This document shows positions 1 to 6,980 of a stretch of DNA of 53,984 bases, one piece after another. The notes beneath the pieces were generated by a model, which was given only the letters and a program-made list of their open reading frames with translations, had not been told where the DNA came from and did no database searches. Source of the DNA: Acinetobacter tianfuensis (lineage in GTDB: Bacteria > Pseudomonadota > Gammaproteobacteria > Pseudomonadales > Moraxellaceae); NCBI RefSeq assembly GCF_003611465.1, contig NZ_RAXV01000028.1, forward strand, positions 1 through 53,984, given 5' to 3'. Both the position numbers and the translations under genes were made by a program. The first letter of the stretch is position 1. Each line of letters starts with the position of its first letter.

Positions 1-11
1 TCATTATTCTT

Positions 12-49
12 AAAACACCCTCTGTCAAAAGGCAGAGGGTGTTTTTTTT
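12..49. terminator. Intrinsic terminator of a gene left of the window
   Basis: A 10-bp stem (ACACCCTCTG and its complement) with a short loop is followed by a run of eight T on the plus strand. It closes a transcript entering from the left; the A-run on the other side is shorter. Confidence 0.8.
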
Positions 50-325
50 ATGCAAAAAAATAGAAGCAGTATTGTGCACTTATATTTTATAAATTCATAT
101 TTTTAGACAAAAATTAAGCACAGAAGTGCTCAAAATACAGTTTATTTTGTAGAAAAACTGAACGCATAGGTGCAGTAATTTGCCTGTTTTTTAGACTTTT
201 GTCGCGTGTCTGCTGTTTTTACCCTGTGCTGAAATAGCGTCCTTATATTGGGTCTTGGCTTTAAAACATTAAAAATAAAAATAAATTGCACGGCCAATCT
301 GAGCAAAACAGCAAAGAAATTTAAA
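50..325. other. Upstream region of the first MFS gene
   Basis: AT-rich stretch without a convincing gene. A minus-strand reading frame at 142-330 has no family resemblance and no good ribosome binding site. A small AGCAC/GTGCT hairpin lies near 117-130. The promoter of the MFS gene must lie here, but I see no clear -35/-10 pair. Confidence 0.5.
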
Positions 326-340
326 CTCACAGGAGGTGAG
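326..340 (+). promoter_or_regulatory. Predicted CsrA-type hairpin with the Shine-Dalgarno in its loop
   Basis: The ribosome binding site of the first MFS gene is embedded in a perfect hairpin, CTCAC-AGGAG-GTGAG, two bases before the GTG start. Known CsrA sites have GGA in a hairpin loop inside an ACA-GGA-type context, often over the Shine-Dalgarno, where bound CsrA blocks ribosomes. The second MFS gene has the same element with a compensated outer base pair (see 1939-1953). CsrA binding is an inference. Confidence 0.6.
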
Positions 341-342
341 CT

Positions 343-1707
343 GTGACAACAGGTACATTAAATGTCAATCAAGTAATTGATGAAGCTAAATTTACACCAT
401 TTCATTTTAAAGTTGTGTTCTGGTGTTTGCTGATTATTTTATTTGACGGCTATGATTTGGCAATCAATGGCGTAGCGCTGCCGCTGCTCATGCAAGAGTG
501 GTCACTGACAGCTGTACAAGCCGGTATGCTGGCAAGTACAGCGCTGGCTGGGATGATGTTTGGCGCAATGATGTTTGGCACATTGGCTGACAAAATTGGC
601 CGTAAAAAAGTGATATTAATTTGTGTAGTACTGTTCAGCGGTTTTACCTTTGCTGGAGGATTTGCATCGAACCCGACAGAATTCGGTTTGCTGCGCTTTT
701 TGGCTGGTTTGGGCATAGGCGGTGTCATGCCAAATTTGGTTGCATTGACCTCTGAATATGCACCTCAGCGCCTGCGTGCTACTTTGGTAACTACAATGTT
801 TAGCGGCTATGCGGTGGGCGGTGTCATGGCGGCGCTGTTTGGCGCATGGTTTACGCCAAGTTTTGGCTGGGAAATCATGTTTTTCATTGCCGGTGTTCCA
901 TTATTGCTTTTGCCGCTGCTTTGGAAATTTTTACCTGAGTCATTGACTTTTTTAGTGAAGGTGCAAAAAAATGAACAAGCTTGTGCTATTTTGCAGCGTT
1001 TAGAGCCTGAAGCGAATATTCAGCTGAATGCAAAACTGGAACTGACTGAAGTGAAAGTTGCAGAACCTGCATTTGTCAGCAGCTTATTTAAGCAAGGCCG
1101 TTCAGGCAGTACACTGTTGTTTTGGCTGGCTTTCTTTATGTGTTTACTGACACTGTATGCTTTGGGCAGCTGGCTGCCAAAATTGATGATGGCTGCAGGC
1201 TATTCAATGGGCAGCAGTTTGATGTTCTTGCTGGCAATGAACATTGGTGCCGTGATAGGCACTGTCGGCGGCGGTATTTTGGCTGATAAGTTTCACTTAA
1301 AGCCCGTGATTATTACGCTTTGTCTTTCGGGGGCTGTGGCGCTGTCGCTGCTGGGCTTCAAATCTCCGCAGCCGGTTATTTACCTGCTGGTTGCTGTTGC
1401 AGGCGCATCAGCGATTGGTTCTCAAATATTGCTCTATAGTTATGTTGCGCAATATTACCCGTTATCTGTGCGTTCTACAGGCATTGGCTGGGCTTCTGCG
1501 GTTGGCCGCAGCGGTGCAATTGTTGGCCCGATCTTGATTGGCATGCTCTTGGGAATGGAACTGCCGCATCAAATTAATTTTATGGCAGTCGGTTTTCCTG
1601 TAGTAATTGTAGCGATAGCTGTGGCGCTGATTGTACGCACAGAGCGTACAGCCGATGTTGACTCGGTAAAAGTTCCAAAGAAAGCTTATAAATCAATTAA
1701 GACTTAA
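343..1707 (+). CDS. MFS transporter, aromatic acid:H+ symporter (AAHS) type
   Basis: A 454-residue, 12-helix major facilitator carrier, predicted to bring an aromatic or other organic acid across the inner membrane with protons. The AAHS-type DGYD motif in helix 1 is at residues 35-38, and the loop 2-3 signature G-x-LADKIGRKK at 79-89. A second, degenerate copy (GGGILADKFHLKP) lies in the second half. The start is GTG, six bases after a strong AGGAGG. It is a close paralogue of the next gene, with long identical stretches (for example around residues 60-110), so a tandem duplication is likely. Substrate is unknown: no catabolic genes sit beside it. Each copy has its own terminator. Confidence 0.88.
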   Translation: MTTGTLNVNQVIDEAKFTPFHFKVVFWCLLIILFDGYDLAINGVALPLLMQEWSLTAVQAGMLASTALAGMMFGAMMFGTLADKIGRKKVILICVVLFSGFTFAGGFASNPTEFGLLRFLAGLGIGGVMPNLVALTSEYAPQRLRATLVTTMFSGYAVGGVMAALFGAWFTPSFGWEIMFFIAGVPLLLLPLLWKFLPESLTFLVKVQKNEQACAILQRLEPEANIQLNAKLELTEVKVAEPAFVSSLFKQGRSGSTLLFWLAFFMCLLTLYALGSWLPKLMMAAGYSMGSSLMFLLAMNIGAVIGTVGGGILADKFHLKPVIITLCLSGAVALSLLGFKSPQPVIYLLVAVAGASAIGSQILLYSYVAQYYPLSVRSTGIGWASAVGRSGAIVGPILIGMLLGMELPHQINFMAVGFPVVIVAIAVALIVRTERTADVDSVKVPKKAYKSIKT

Positions 1708-1744
1708 ATAGATTTTTAAGCTATTTTAAAAAATATGTAGAAAG

Positions 1745-1767
1745 ACCTCCAATTTTGGAGGTTTTTT
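1745..1767 (+). terminator. Terminator of the first MFS gene
   Basis: ACCTCC-aatttt-GGAGGT stem followed by six T, 37 bp after the stop codon. Confidence 0.85.
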
Positions 1768-1938
1768 AATGCAAATTTTTACTATAAATTACGAATAATT
1801 AGACTAATGTTGAATTTTTATGACACCATAAATTATGTGAATATTGCTTAAAATTACTTTAGTAAATGGCTTCAGCTTTGTTCTAACACGCAAAATTTAA
1901 AACTGAAGGGCGCTAGTTAAAGTGCAACACAACACAGC

Positions 1939-1953
1939 TTCACAGGAGGTGAA
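1939..1953 (+). promoter_or_regulatory. Predicted CsrA-type hairpin with the Shine-Dalgarno in its loop
   Basis: TTCAC-AGGAG-GTGAA forms a perfect 5-bp stem with the ribosome binding site in the loop, two bases before the ATG. Compared with the element before the first MFS gene, the outermost pair is T-A instead of C-G, a compensatory change that keeps the stem. This supports a conserved RNA structure; its recognition by CsrA is inferred. Confidence 0.6.
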
Positions 1954-1955
1954 TA

Positions 1956-3296
1956 ATGTCTAAAGCAGTAAATGTGAATGATATTATTGATCACGCAAAA
2001 TTTTCAGGATTCCATTTTAAAGTTCTTGCTTGGTGCTTGCTCATTATTTTATTTGATGGCTATGACTTGGCAATTAACGGCGTAGTTTTACCCCTATTAA
2101 TGGAAGAGTGGGGTTTAAGTGCCATGCAAGCGGGAATGCTTGCAAGTACGGCATTGGCAGGGATGATGTTTGGCGCCATGATTTTTGGCTCTTTAGCTGA
2201 TAAAATTGGCCGTAAAAAAGTCATCATGATTTGTATCGTGTTGTTCAGCGGTTTAACTTTTGCTGGCGGTTTTGCTTCAAATCCAACTGAATTTGCTATT
2301 TTACGTTTTCTTGCGGGTCTAGGTATTGGCGGTGTAATGCCAAACCTCGTGGCATTAACTTCTGAATATGCACCGCAAAAAATGCGCAGTACTTTGGTGA
2401 CAGGCATGTTCAGCGGTTATGCAGTAGGCGGTGTCATGGCTGCTTTATTAGGTGCATGGTTTACGCCAAGTTTTGGCTGGGAAATCATGTTCTTTATCGC
2501 AGGTATTCCATTATTGTTATTGCCGATTATTTGGAAATTTTTACCTGAATCTTTAACGTTCATTGTGCAGCAAAACCGTCAGGCGGAAGCGCGTGCAATT
2601 GTTCGTCAGCTAGATCCTAAAGTTACTGTACAAGAGACAACAACATTTGAATTAAATACGGTTGATGTGCCTGAATCTGCAAGTGTGATGAGCCTATTCC
2701 GCCGCGGCCGCGCCCTGAATACCATCTTGTTCTGGATTGCATTTTTTACTTGTTTGCTGACGATGTATGCGCTTAGCAGCTGGCTTCCTAAGCTGATGAT
2801 GGCTGCAGGCTATTCTATGGATAACAGCTTAATGTTCATGATGGTGATGAATGTAGGCGCTGTTGTCGGTATTGTCGGCGGCGGTATTTTGGCTGACCGT
2901 TTCCACTTGAAGCCAGTATTGATGTTCTTGGGCATAATGGGCGCTATTGTAATGAGCTTAATGGGCTTCCAGTCTAACCAGTTCTTGCTCTACATTTTAG
3001 TGTTCTTGGCAGGTGCTGCATCTATTGGTTCGCAAATGCTGCTGTACAGCTATGTAGCGCAGTTCTATCCATTGGCTGTACGTTCAACAGGGATTGGCTG
3101 GTCATCTGCTATTGGCCGTATGGGTGCGATTATTGGCCCAATCTTAATTGGCGGCCTGCTAGGCATGAATTTGCCGGCGCACTTTAACTTTATTGCGGTT
3201 GGTTTACCTGTATTGATCACGGCAATTGCGGTTGCACTGATTATGCATGACACAGACTCTGACAAAGTTGAAGCGGCGCAGCCTGCTAAAGCTTAA
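1956..3296 (+). CDS. MFS transporter, AAHS type (paralogue of the preceding gene)
   Basis: A 446-residue carrier of the same family as its upstream neighbour, with DGYD at residues 34-37 and GSLADKIGRKK at 78-88. The two differ mostly in the central cytoplasmic loop and at both ends. It has its own upstream region, ribosome-binding-site hairpin and terminator, so the pair is not an operon but two independently expressed copies. Predicted role is proton-coupled uptake of an aromatic or related carboxylic acid; the two copies may differ in substrate or in condition of use. ATG start with AGGAGG seven bases upstream. Confidence 0.88.
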   Translation: MSKAVNVNDIIDHAKFSGFHFKVLAWCLLIILFDGYDLAINGVVLPLLMEEWGLSAMQAGMLASTALAGMMFGAMIFGSLADKIGRKKVIMICIVLFSGLTFAGGFASNPTEFAILRFLAGLGIGGVMPNLVALTSEYAPQKMRSTLVTGMFSGYAVGGVMAALLGAWFTPSFGWEIMFFIAGIPLLLLPIIWKFLPESLTFIVQQNRQAEARAIVRQLDPKVTVQETTTFELNTVDVPESASVMSLFRRGRALNTILFWIAFFTCLLTMYALSSWLPKLMMAAGYSMDNSLMFMMVMNVGAVVGIVGGGILADRFHLKPVLMFLGIMGAIVMSLMGFQSNQFLLYILVFLAGAASIGSQMLLYSYVAQFYPLAVRSTGIGWSSAIGRMGAIIGPILIGGLLGMNLPAHFNFIAVGLPVLITAIAVALIMHDTDSDKVEAAQPAKA

Positions 3297-3316
3297 GTTC
3301 TGATTCTTTAAAAAGA

Positions 3317-3341
3317 AAAGCCTCCGAAAGGGGGCTTTTTT
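3317..3341 (+). terminator. Terminator of the second MFS gene
   Basis: AAGCC-CC / GG-GGCTT stem with a GAAA-type loop, followed by six T. Confidence 0.85.
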
Positions 3342-3402
3342 ATTATGTATTTATTTTGATTTGTAGTATTTTAAAGCATATTAAAAAAAATATGAGGGAT
3401 AA

Positions 3403-3834
3403 ATGGGAGGTTGGTTAGTTGTGCAAAGTATAGTTTCATTTATGGCTAACCTTTTTACTATTTTTGCATCTGGAATCGCTATATGGCTTTTCTTTTCAAA
3501 GGCGAGTGAAATTAAAATAGCTTTTAATTTATTACTAAATTGGTCATTTCAATTAACTTTAACTGATCTAAAAGCAAAAATAGAACGTCTTAATGAGTAT
3601 TCTGCTAAAAAGCCTGAAGAACTAGAAGAAATTAGAAATATTTTGCATGAAATTGTAGGGCAGATGCGTGGGAATAGAAAAATTGTTCAGAGTTCTGATG
3701 AGTTAATTTCTAAGATAGAAAAATTGGCGCTTAGTAGAAATTTAGATGAACCACGAAAGCGCTCAATCATTAGTGAAATTCGTGAAGTGTTAAGAAACAT
3801 GCAAGTAAATTCAGTTGCATCACCATTGGAGTAA
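3403..3834 (+). CDS. Unknown protein with one N-terminal membrane helix
   Basis: 143 residues; I do not recognise a family. A hydrophobic segment at about residues 8-29 is followed by a charged, mostly helical part (about 48-140) rich in Glu, Lys and Arg that could form coiled coil. An AGGGAT ribosome binding site precedes the ATG. The gene is clearly more AT-rich than its neighbours and is spaced three bases from the next gene, so the two are probably co-transcribed. Composition and lack of recognisable relatives suggest an accessory, possibly acquired, gene pair. Confidence 0.6.
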   Translation: MGGWLVVQSIVSFMANLFTIFASGIAIWLFFSKASEIKIAFNLLLNWSFQLTLTDLKAKIERLNEYSAKKPEELEEIRNILHEIVGQMRGNRKIVQSSDELISKIEKLALSRNLDEPRKRSIISEIREVLRNMQVNSVASPLE

Positions 3835-3837
3835 TAA

Positions 3838-4200
3838 ATGTCAAAAATTATTCAAGCTGTAAATTCAATGATAAGTAATTCAAAATTAATTACAAATGTT
3901 TTAGCTAGTACAAGTAAAGAATATTTTTTTCTTTACAATCAAAAATATAAATGGTCGATGAGAAAAGTAAATCTAGATGAGTATTCATTATGGTTTTACC
4001 CAGGCACGCAATCTTTGGATGAGCTAGTAAATACTTTAGATCATGAGTGGGAGTATGTTCAAATGATTCATTATTCGTCTAAAGATTTAGCGACTAAAGA
4101 GTCTTTAGATAGTTTTAAAGAGTTATTCACTATTCTTGAAGAAAAGGTTTTTGGGATGGATTCAGTATTAGACGATATTATTAGTGATTTACCATTTTAA
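3838..4200 (+). CDS. Unknown small protein
   Basis: 120 residues, no family recognised. Predicted soluble, with several aromatic residues in the middle (YFFLYNQKYKW, LWFYPG) and an acidic C-terminus. It starts three bases after the stop of the preceding membrane-anchored protein and shares its low GC content, so the pair is likely one transcription unit. No Shine-Dalgarno stands out, consistent with translational coupling. A partner or immunity-type role is possible, but nothing in the sequence shows it. Confidence 0.55.
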   Translation: MSKIIQAVNSMISNSKLITNVLASTSKEYFFLYNQKYKWSMRKVNLDEYSLWFYPGTQSLDELVNTLDHEWEYVQMIHYSSKDLATKESLDSFKELFTILEEKVFGMDSVLDDIISDLPF

Positions 4201-4258
4201 GTTGAATTGATATTTCTTTAGAACATAATCAAGTTATTAAAAAGTTAGTGAAAGTATT

Positions 4259-4570
4259 ATGAAACTCAACTCCATCTCCCCAATCCCTGAAGACGATGAC
4301 GAACTTCACCTGCCTGAACTGGTGTATTGGGCATCTCTAGGTGAAGCAGCCGAAGTCGAAAAAAGCCTAGCAAATGGTGTAGACGTCAACCAAACCGATG
4401 ACGAAGGCTACAGCGCACTGCAAGCAGCCGCAGAAAACGGCTATTTGGACGTTGTTAAGCTGTTGGTGAACAAAGGTGCAGACCTGCAGCATAAAGCGCC
4501 TTATACGGCCTTAGAGCTTGCAGAAATGGCAGAACAGACAGAAGTCGTGAACTTTTTAAAGAGCTTATAA
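4259..4570 (+). CDS. Small ankyrin-repeat protein
   Basis: 103 residues made almost entirely of ankyrin repeats: after a short acidic N-terminus come a degenerate repeat (about 24-47), a clear one (about 48-77, with G-x-SALQ-AAENGYLDVVKLLVNKGAD) and a partial one to the end. Ankyrin repeats bind other proteins; the partner is unknown. No signal peptide. GC content is normal for the window, unlike the two genes before it. It is followed closely by the terminator of the first minus-strand small RNA, which points toward it. Confidence 0.8.
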   Translation: MKLNSISPIPEDDDELHLPELVYWASLGEAAEVEKSLANGVDVNQTDDEGYSALQAAAENGYLDVVKLLVNKGADLQHKAPYTALELAEMAEQTEVVNFLKSL

Positions 4571-4598
4571 ACCGCTTGAAATGAATAGCGCAGATACG

Positions 4599-4729
4599 AA
4601 AAAACCCCATCTTCCTGATAGGGCTTTTCGATATTTCGTAAGCTAGGTAAAACTCCTGTCGTACCTCACATCCTGGTGCATCAACTTATTATTCTTTTTT
4701 TCAAGTTTGGAAACGTCCTGTTTCCTGAT
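4599..4729 (-). ncRNA. CsrA/RsmA-sponge sRNA candidate A (Rsm/CsrB type)
   Basis: Predicted 131-nt RNA. The +1 is placed at 4729, seven bases after the -10 box TTAATT (4742-4737). Five AGGA motifs occur: one near the 5' end, and one in each of four hairpins: GGAAAC-AGGAC-GTTTCC, CAC-CAGGAT-GTG, a GGTA...TACC hairpin with ACAGGAG in its loop, and the terminator. The terminator has a CCC-ATC / GAT-GGG stem with loop AGGAA and six T. GGA in hairpin loops is the known CsrA/RsmA recognition feature, and RNAs built this way (RsmX/Y/Z, CsrB/C) titrate the protein. A GacA box lies at 4786-4803. Three sister genes follow to the right. Confidence 0.85.
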
Positions 4730-4785
4730 AAACACAAATTAAGCTAAATTGAACCGCCTGCCTAGCTGCTGATTTCCCCATCTGC

Positions 4786-4803
4786 TGTAAGCAAATACGT
4801 ACA
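4786..4803 (-). promoter_or_regulatory. GacA-type upstream activating sequence for sRNA A
   Basis: On the minus strand TGTACG-N6-CTTACA, 11 of 12 positions of the Pseudomonas GacA box TGTAAG-N6-CTTACA. It lies 43 bp before the -10 box and 26 bp after the stop codon of the dioxygenase gene. The expected activator is phosphorylated GacA. Confidence 0.8.
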
Positions 4804-4829
4804 TAATAAAATTAGCTACTTAGCAAAAG

Positions 4830-5873
4830 TTAAGCTGCGTAATGGTCATCGGCATTAAACATATTAGCCTGAATTTGTATCAGCTTGCGGTTGCCTTGTT
4901 CACCATTCATACGCCAATGCGCAATTTTGACATTATCTACAATGGCAACATCACTCTTATGCCACTGCAGCAGCAAAGCATCTTTGTACAAGGCTTGGAA
5001 AAACTGCTGTTTTTCTTCATCCGTCCATTCAATGATTTGACCTTGCTGATCATAAATTTCCCAAGTCAGCTGCATGCCGTCAGCAGTAGAGTCAATGTCT
5101 AAGCTGCCGCGGTTTTCAAAACAGTTTTGCGCCGCTTGATGGGCAAAGGGGTTGGTATTATTGGCAAAAGCCCATGGCTGCACTGCCAGCTTTTTCGTAT
5201 CTGGGTGATGAATGACAAAAGGGGAACGCTGCAGTGTCAGTTTGGCTTTTTTATCTTTACGCATTTCTAAACTGAAAGGGCTTTTTTTCAGCAATAGGCG
5301 GTCAATCGGATTAATTTTACGGGCAGAAATATAAGAAAAATGATTCCATGCGCCGAGATATTTTTTTTGTAAAGCAATGGGGAAATTTTGCCAGATACGT
5401 TCTAAGTTATTAAAACCTGTTTCTGCTAAATAGACAGACGGTTCTTGGCAAAACAGGGCAATGTAGCGGGAACGTTCAGAGCGGACACCGCCTTCTACAT
5501 GCGGGCCTTGAACTGAATTTTCTGCTGGTCCCAGCTGGACCGTATGACGGCCTAAATAACGGCGGTAGTCACCTGCACCTAAGATGCCTTCGCTGTATTT
5601 ACGCATCCAAGATGCGGCCCAGCCGGGCATATCGGGGTTAAATGAATTCCACGGTTCAAGCTGAAAATATTGTTCAATCAGTTTTTGGAACTGTTCAGGG
5701 CGCTCAATCTGATAACCGCGGAAAATTAAAATGCCGTATTCGTGCAGCTGCTGTAAAAGCTCTTGGCGGTGTGAGCCAATATATTGTGCAAGTGATGCTT
5801 CTGAATTGTGATTTTCATCTGCGGCAGAAAAAATTTTGGCATAGTCGTTTAAAAAATGCTGCTGAGGCTGCAT
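4830..5873 (-). CDS. TauD/TfdA-type Fe(II)/2-oxoglutarate dioxygenase
   Basis: 347 residues from the chosen ATG at 5873. The N-terminal GILIFRG stretch fits the TauD/TfdA fold. The iron ligands are seen as H-V-E (residues 125 and 127 in this numbering) and a distal His (about 319, in AHWRMNG) with a following Arg suited to bind 2-oxoglutarate. Substrate is unknown; no sulfur or herbicide genes are adjacent. An upstream in-frame TTG at 5951 is possible, but the ATG has an AGAGAG-type ribosome binding site. A TATAAT at 5968-5963 would also put the TTG at the very 5' end of the mRNA. The gene lies between sRNAs A and B and has no terminator of its own before sRNA A. Confidence 0.8.
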   Translation of the reverse strand: MQPQQHFLNDYAKIFSAADENHNSEASLAQYIGSHRQELLQQLHEYGILIFRGYQIERPEQFQKLIEQYFQLEPWNSFNPDMPGWAASWMRKYSEGILGAGDYRRYLGRHTVQLGPAENSVQGPHVEGGVRSERSRYIALFCQEPSVYLAETGFNNLERIWQNFPIALQKKYLGAWNHFSYISARKINPIDRLLLKKSPFSLEMRKDKKAKLTLQRSPFVIHHPDTKKLAVQPWAFANNTNPFAHQAAQNCFENRGSLDIDSTADGMQLTWEIYDQQGQIIEWTDEEKQQFFQALYKDALLLQWHKSDVAIVDNVKIAHWRMNGEQGNRKLIQIQANMFNADDHYAA

Positions 5874-5902
5874 GTATTCTTCTCTCTTTGTTTTTATTGT
5901 GG

Positions 5903-5921
5903 CTGCCGAATCCTTCGGCAG
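5903..5921 (-). promoter_or_regulatory. GGA-loop hairpin in the dioxygenase leader (predicted CsrA site)
   Basis: On the minus strand CTGCCGAA-GGA-TTCGGCAG, a perfect 8-bp stem with GGA at the tip, 30 bases before the ATG of the dioxygenase. It resembles the hairpins of the flanking sRNAs and could be a CsrA/RsmA site controlling this mRNA. This is inferred; if the TTG start at 5951 is used the element would lie inside the coding region. Confidence 0.5.
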
Positions 5922-5962
5922 ATGCGCTGCATTATGAGTCAGCATGCGCAAAACGTATGAAA

Positions 5963-5968
5963 ATTATA
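5963..5968 (-). promoter_or_regulatory. Probable -10 box of the dioxygenase gene
   Basis: Perfect TATAAT on the minus strand, about 90 bases upstream of the chosen ATG. No good -35 hexamer is seen at the matching distance. Predicted transcription start near 5956. Confidence 0.4.
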
Positions 5969-6056
5969 AGTAGAGTTTTGCATAAACGCTGTTCATTTTA
6001 TGCTGAAACTGTGACTTTACGACAAACTGCAGCTGTAAAGATAAAACTTAGACATT

Positions 6057-6177
6057 AAAAAGCCCCGACATCCTGTCGAGGCTTTTTAGATTCCTTTGTA
6101 GGTAAAACTCCTGTTGTACCTTGCAGCATCCAGCGGCTTATTTATTGTTATTCTTATTCAGACATCCTGTCTTGTAT
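6057..6177 (-). ncRNA. CsrA/RsmA-sponge sRNA candidate B (Rsm/CsrB type)
   Basis: Predicted 121-nt RNA starting near 6177, seven bases after -10 box TTATAT (6190-6185). It begins almost at once with hairpin AGACAGGATGTCT. Further GGA motifs are GCTGGATGC, a GGTA...TACC hairpin with ACAGGAG in the loop, and an unpaired AAAGGAAT. The last sits in the loop of the terminator (GCCTCGACA-GGA-TGTCGGGGC, then five T). The motif CAGGATG equals the repeated motif described for CsrB. GacA box at 6234-6251. Confidence 0.88.
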
Positions 6178-6233
6178 GGGTTAAATATAAGCTGGAAGAC
6201 TTGCAGTGCCTAGCCTCAAATATCTGCATATGG

Positions 6234-6251
6234 TGTAAGCCAAAGCGTACA
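6234..6251 (-). promoter_or_regulatory. GacA-type upstream activating sequence for sRNA B
   Basis: On the minus strand TGTACG-N6-CTTACA, 11 of 12 positions of the GacA box, 43 bp before the -10 box. It has the same one-base variant as box A. Confidence 0.82.
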
Positions 6252-6447
6252 TTGGCGGCTGTTTTTTAATTACAGTTTTTTTATGATTTTTAATACATTG
6301 AATTTTATAGTAATTACAAAATATTAGATTTATTCTGCTTATAAAAATTTCGGATATAACACCGATACTGAGACTGTTTCATATATTGAAATGAATTGAT
6401 ACTGCATAAAGCATTCAGGCGTCGGTAGATGATTGAAGCGGCGCTAT
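6252..6447. other. AT-rich spacer between sRNA B and sRNA C
   Basis: About 200 bp between the GacA box of sRNA B and the terminator of sRNA C. I see no gene, no extra GGA hairpins and no further GacA box. Confidence 0.5.
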
Positions 6448-6604
6448 AAAAAAAGCCCCGACATCCTGTCGGGGCTTTTTTGTGTACTTTTACTGATCTG
6501 GCTCCTGCCGTATCATTTTGCTGTAATTATCTTTTATTCTCTATTTTTAGTTTTTTCAGCTTCCTGCTGTTTTATTTTTCTTTCAAGACATCCTGTCTTG
6601 CTAT
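6448..6604 (-). ncRNA. CsrA/RsmA-sponge sRNA candidate C (Rsm/CsrB type)
   Basis: Predicted 157-nt RNA, the longest of the four, starting near 6604, six bases after -10 box TATAGT (6616-6611). Four GGA hairpins are seen: AAGACAGGATGTCTT at the 5' end, CAGC-AGGAA-GCTG, GGC-AGGA-GCC, and the terminator GCCCCGACA-GGA-TGTCGGGGC followed by seven T. A-rich single-stranded linkers separate them; the linker between the second and third is longer than in the sister genes. GacA box at 6661-6678. A plus-strand reading frame over this region (6433-6684) is an artefact. Confidence 0.88.
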
Positions 6605-6660
6605 GGATTAACTATAGCGGTTTGATGATCAGCTGGATAGCTGACAAACTGGACAAGCTA

Positions 6661-6678
6661 TGTACGTTAAAGCTTACA
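6661..6678 (-). promoter_or_regulatory. GacA-type upstream activating sequence for sRNA C
   Basis: On the minus strand TGTAAG-N6-CGTACA, 11 of 12 positions of the GacA box, 44 bp before the -10 box. Confidence 0.82.
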
Positions 6679-6788
6679 GAATAGGCTGCTAACGCAGCAG
6701 AAATTTACAGAAAGACGGTATGACTCTGCAGATGAGTATGGCGAGAAAAATAAAGAAATTTGAGCTAAGCACATATAAGCATTAAACG

Positions 6789-6923
6789 AAAAAAGCCTCG
6801 ACATCCTGTCGAGGCTTTTTCGGATTCATTCTAGCGGTATAACTCCTGTCGTACCGTATGCTTCCTGCGTCTATCCTGCTTATCATTATTGTTTTAGGCT
6901 TTGGAGACTTCCTGTCTCTCTAT
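6789..6923 (-). ncRNA. CsrA/RsmA-sponge sRNA candidate D (Rsm/CsrB type)
   Basis: Predicted 135-nt RNA starting near 6923, seven bases after -10 box TAATAT (6936-6931). Five GGA motifs: 5' hairpin GAGAC-AGGAA-GTCTC, then CAGGAT and CAGGAA close together, a GGTA...TACC hairpin with ACAGGAG in its loop, and the terminator GCCTCGACA-GGA-TGTCGAGGC followed by six T. The GacA box at 6981-6998 is a perfect match. It is the first of the four in the direction of transcription and lies just after the FMN reductase gene. Confidence 0.9.
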
Positions 6924-6980
6924 GAATCCTATATTAGCGATACAGTGAATAAGTGAAAAGTGGTCAATATCTGCAGCTGC

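Noticed and set aside
142..330. Minus-strand 62-codon frame upstream of the first MFS gene
   Set aside because: No ribosome binding site, no family likeness, and it covers the promoter region and leader of the MFS gene.
5642..6058. Plus-strand 138-codon frame opposite the dioxygenase
   Set aside because: Shadow of the dioxygenase gene and its leader; no family likeness.
6433..6684. Plus-strand 83-codon reading frame over sRNA C
   Set aside because: It consists of the sRNA hairpins and terminator read in the other direction, has no ribosome binding site, and the sister units have no equivalent frame.
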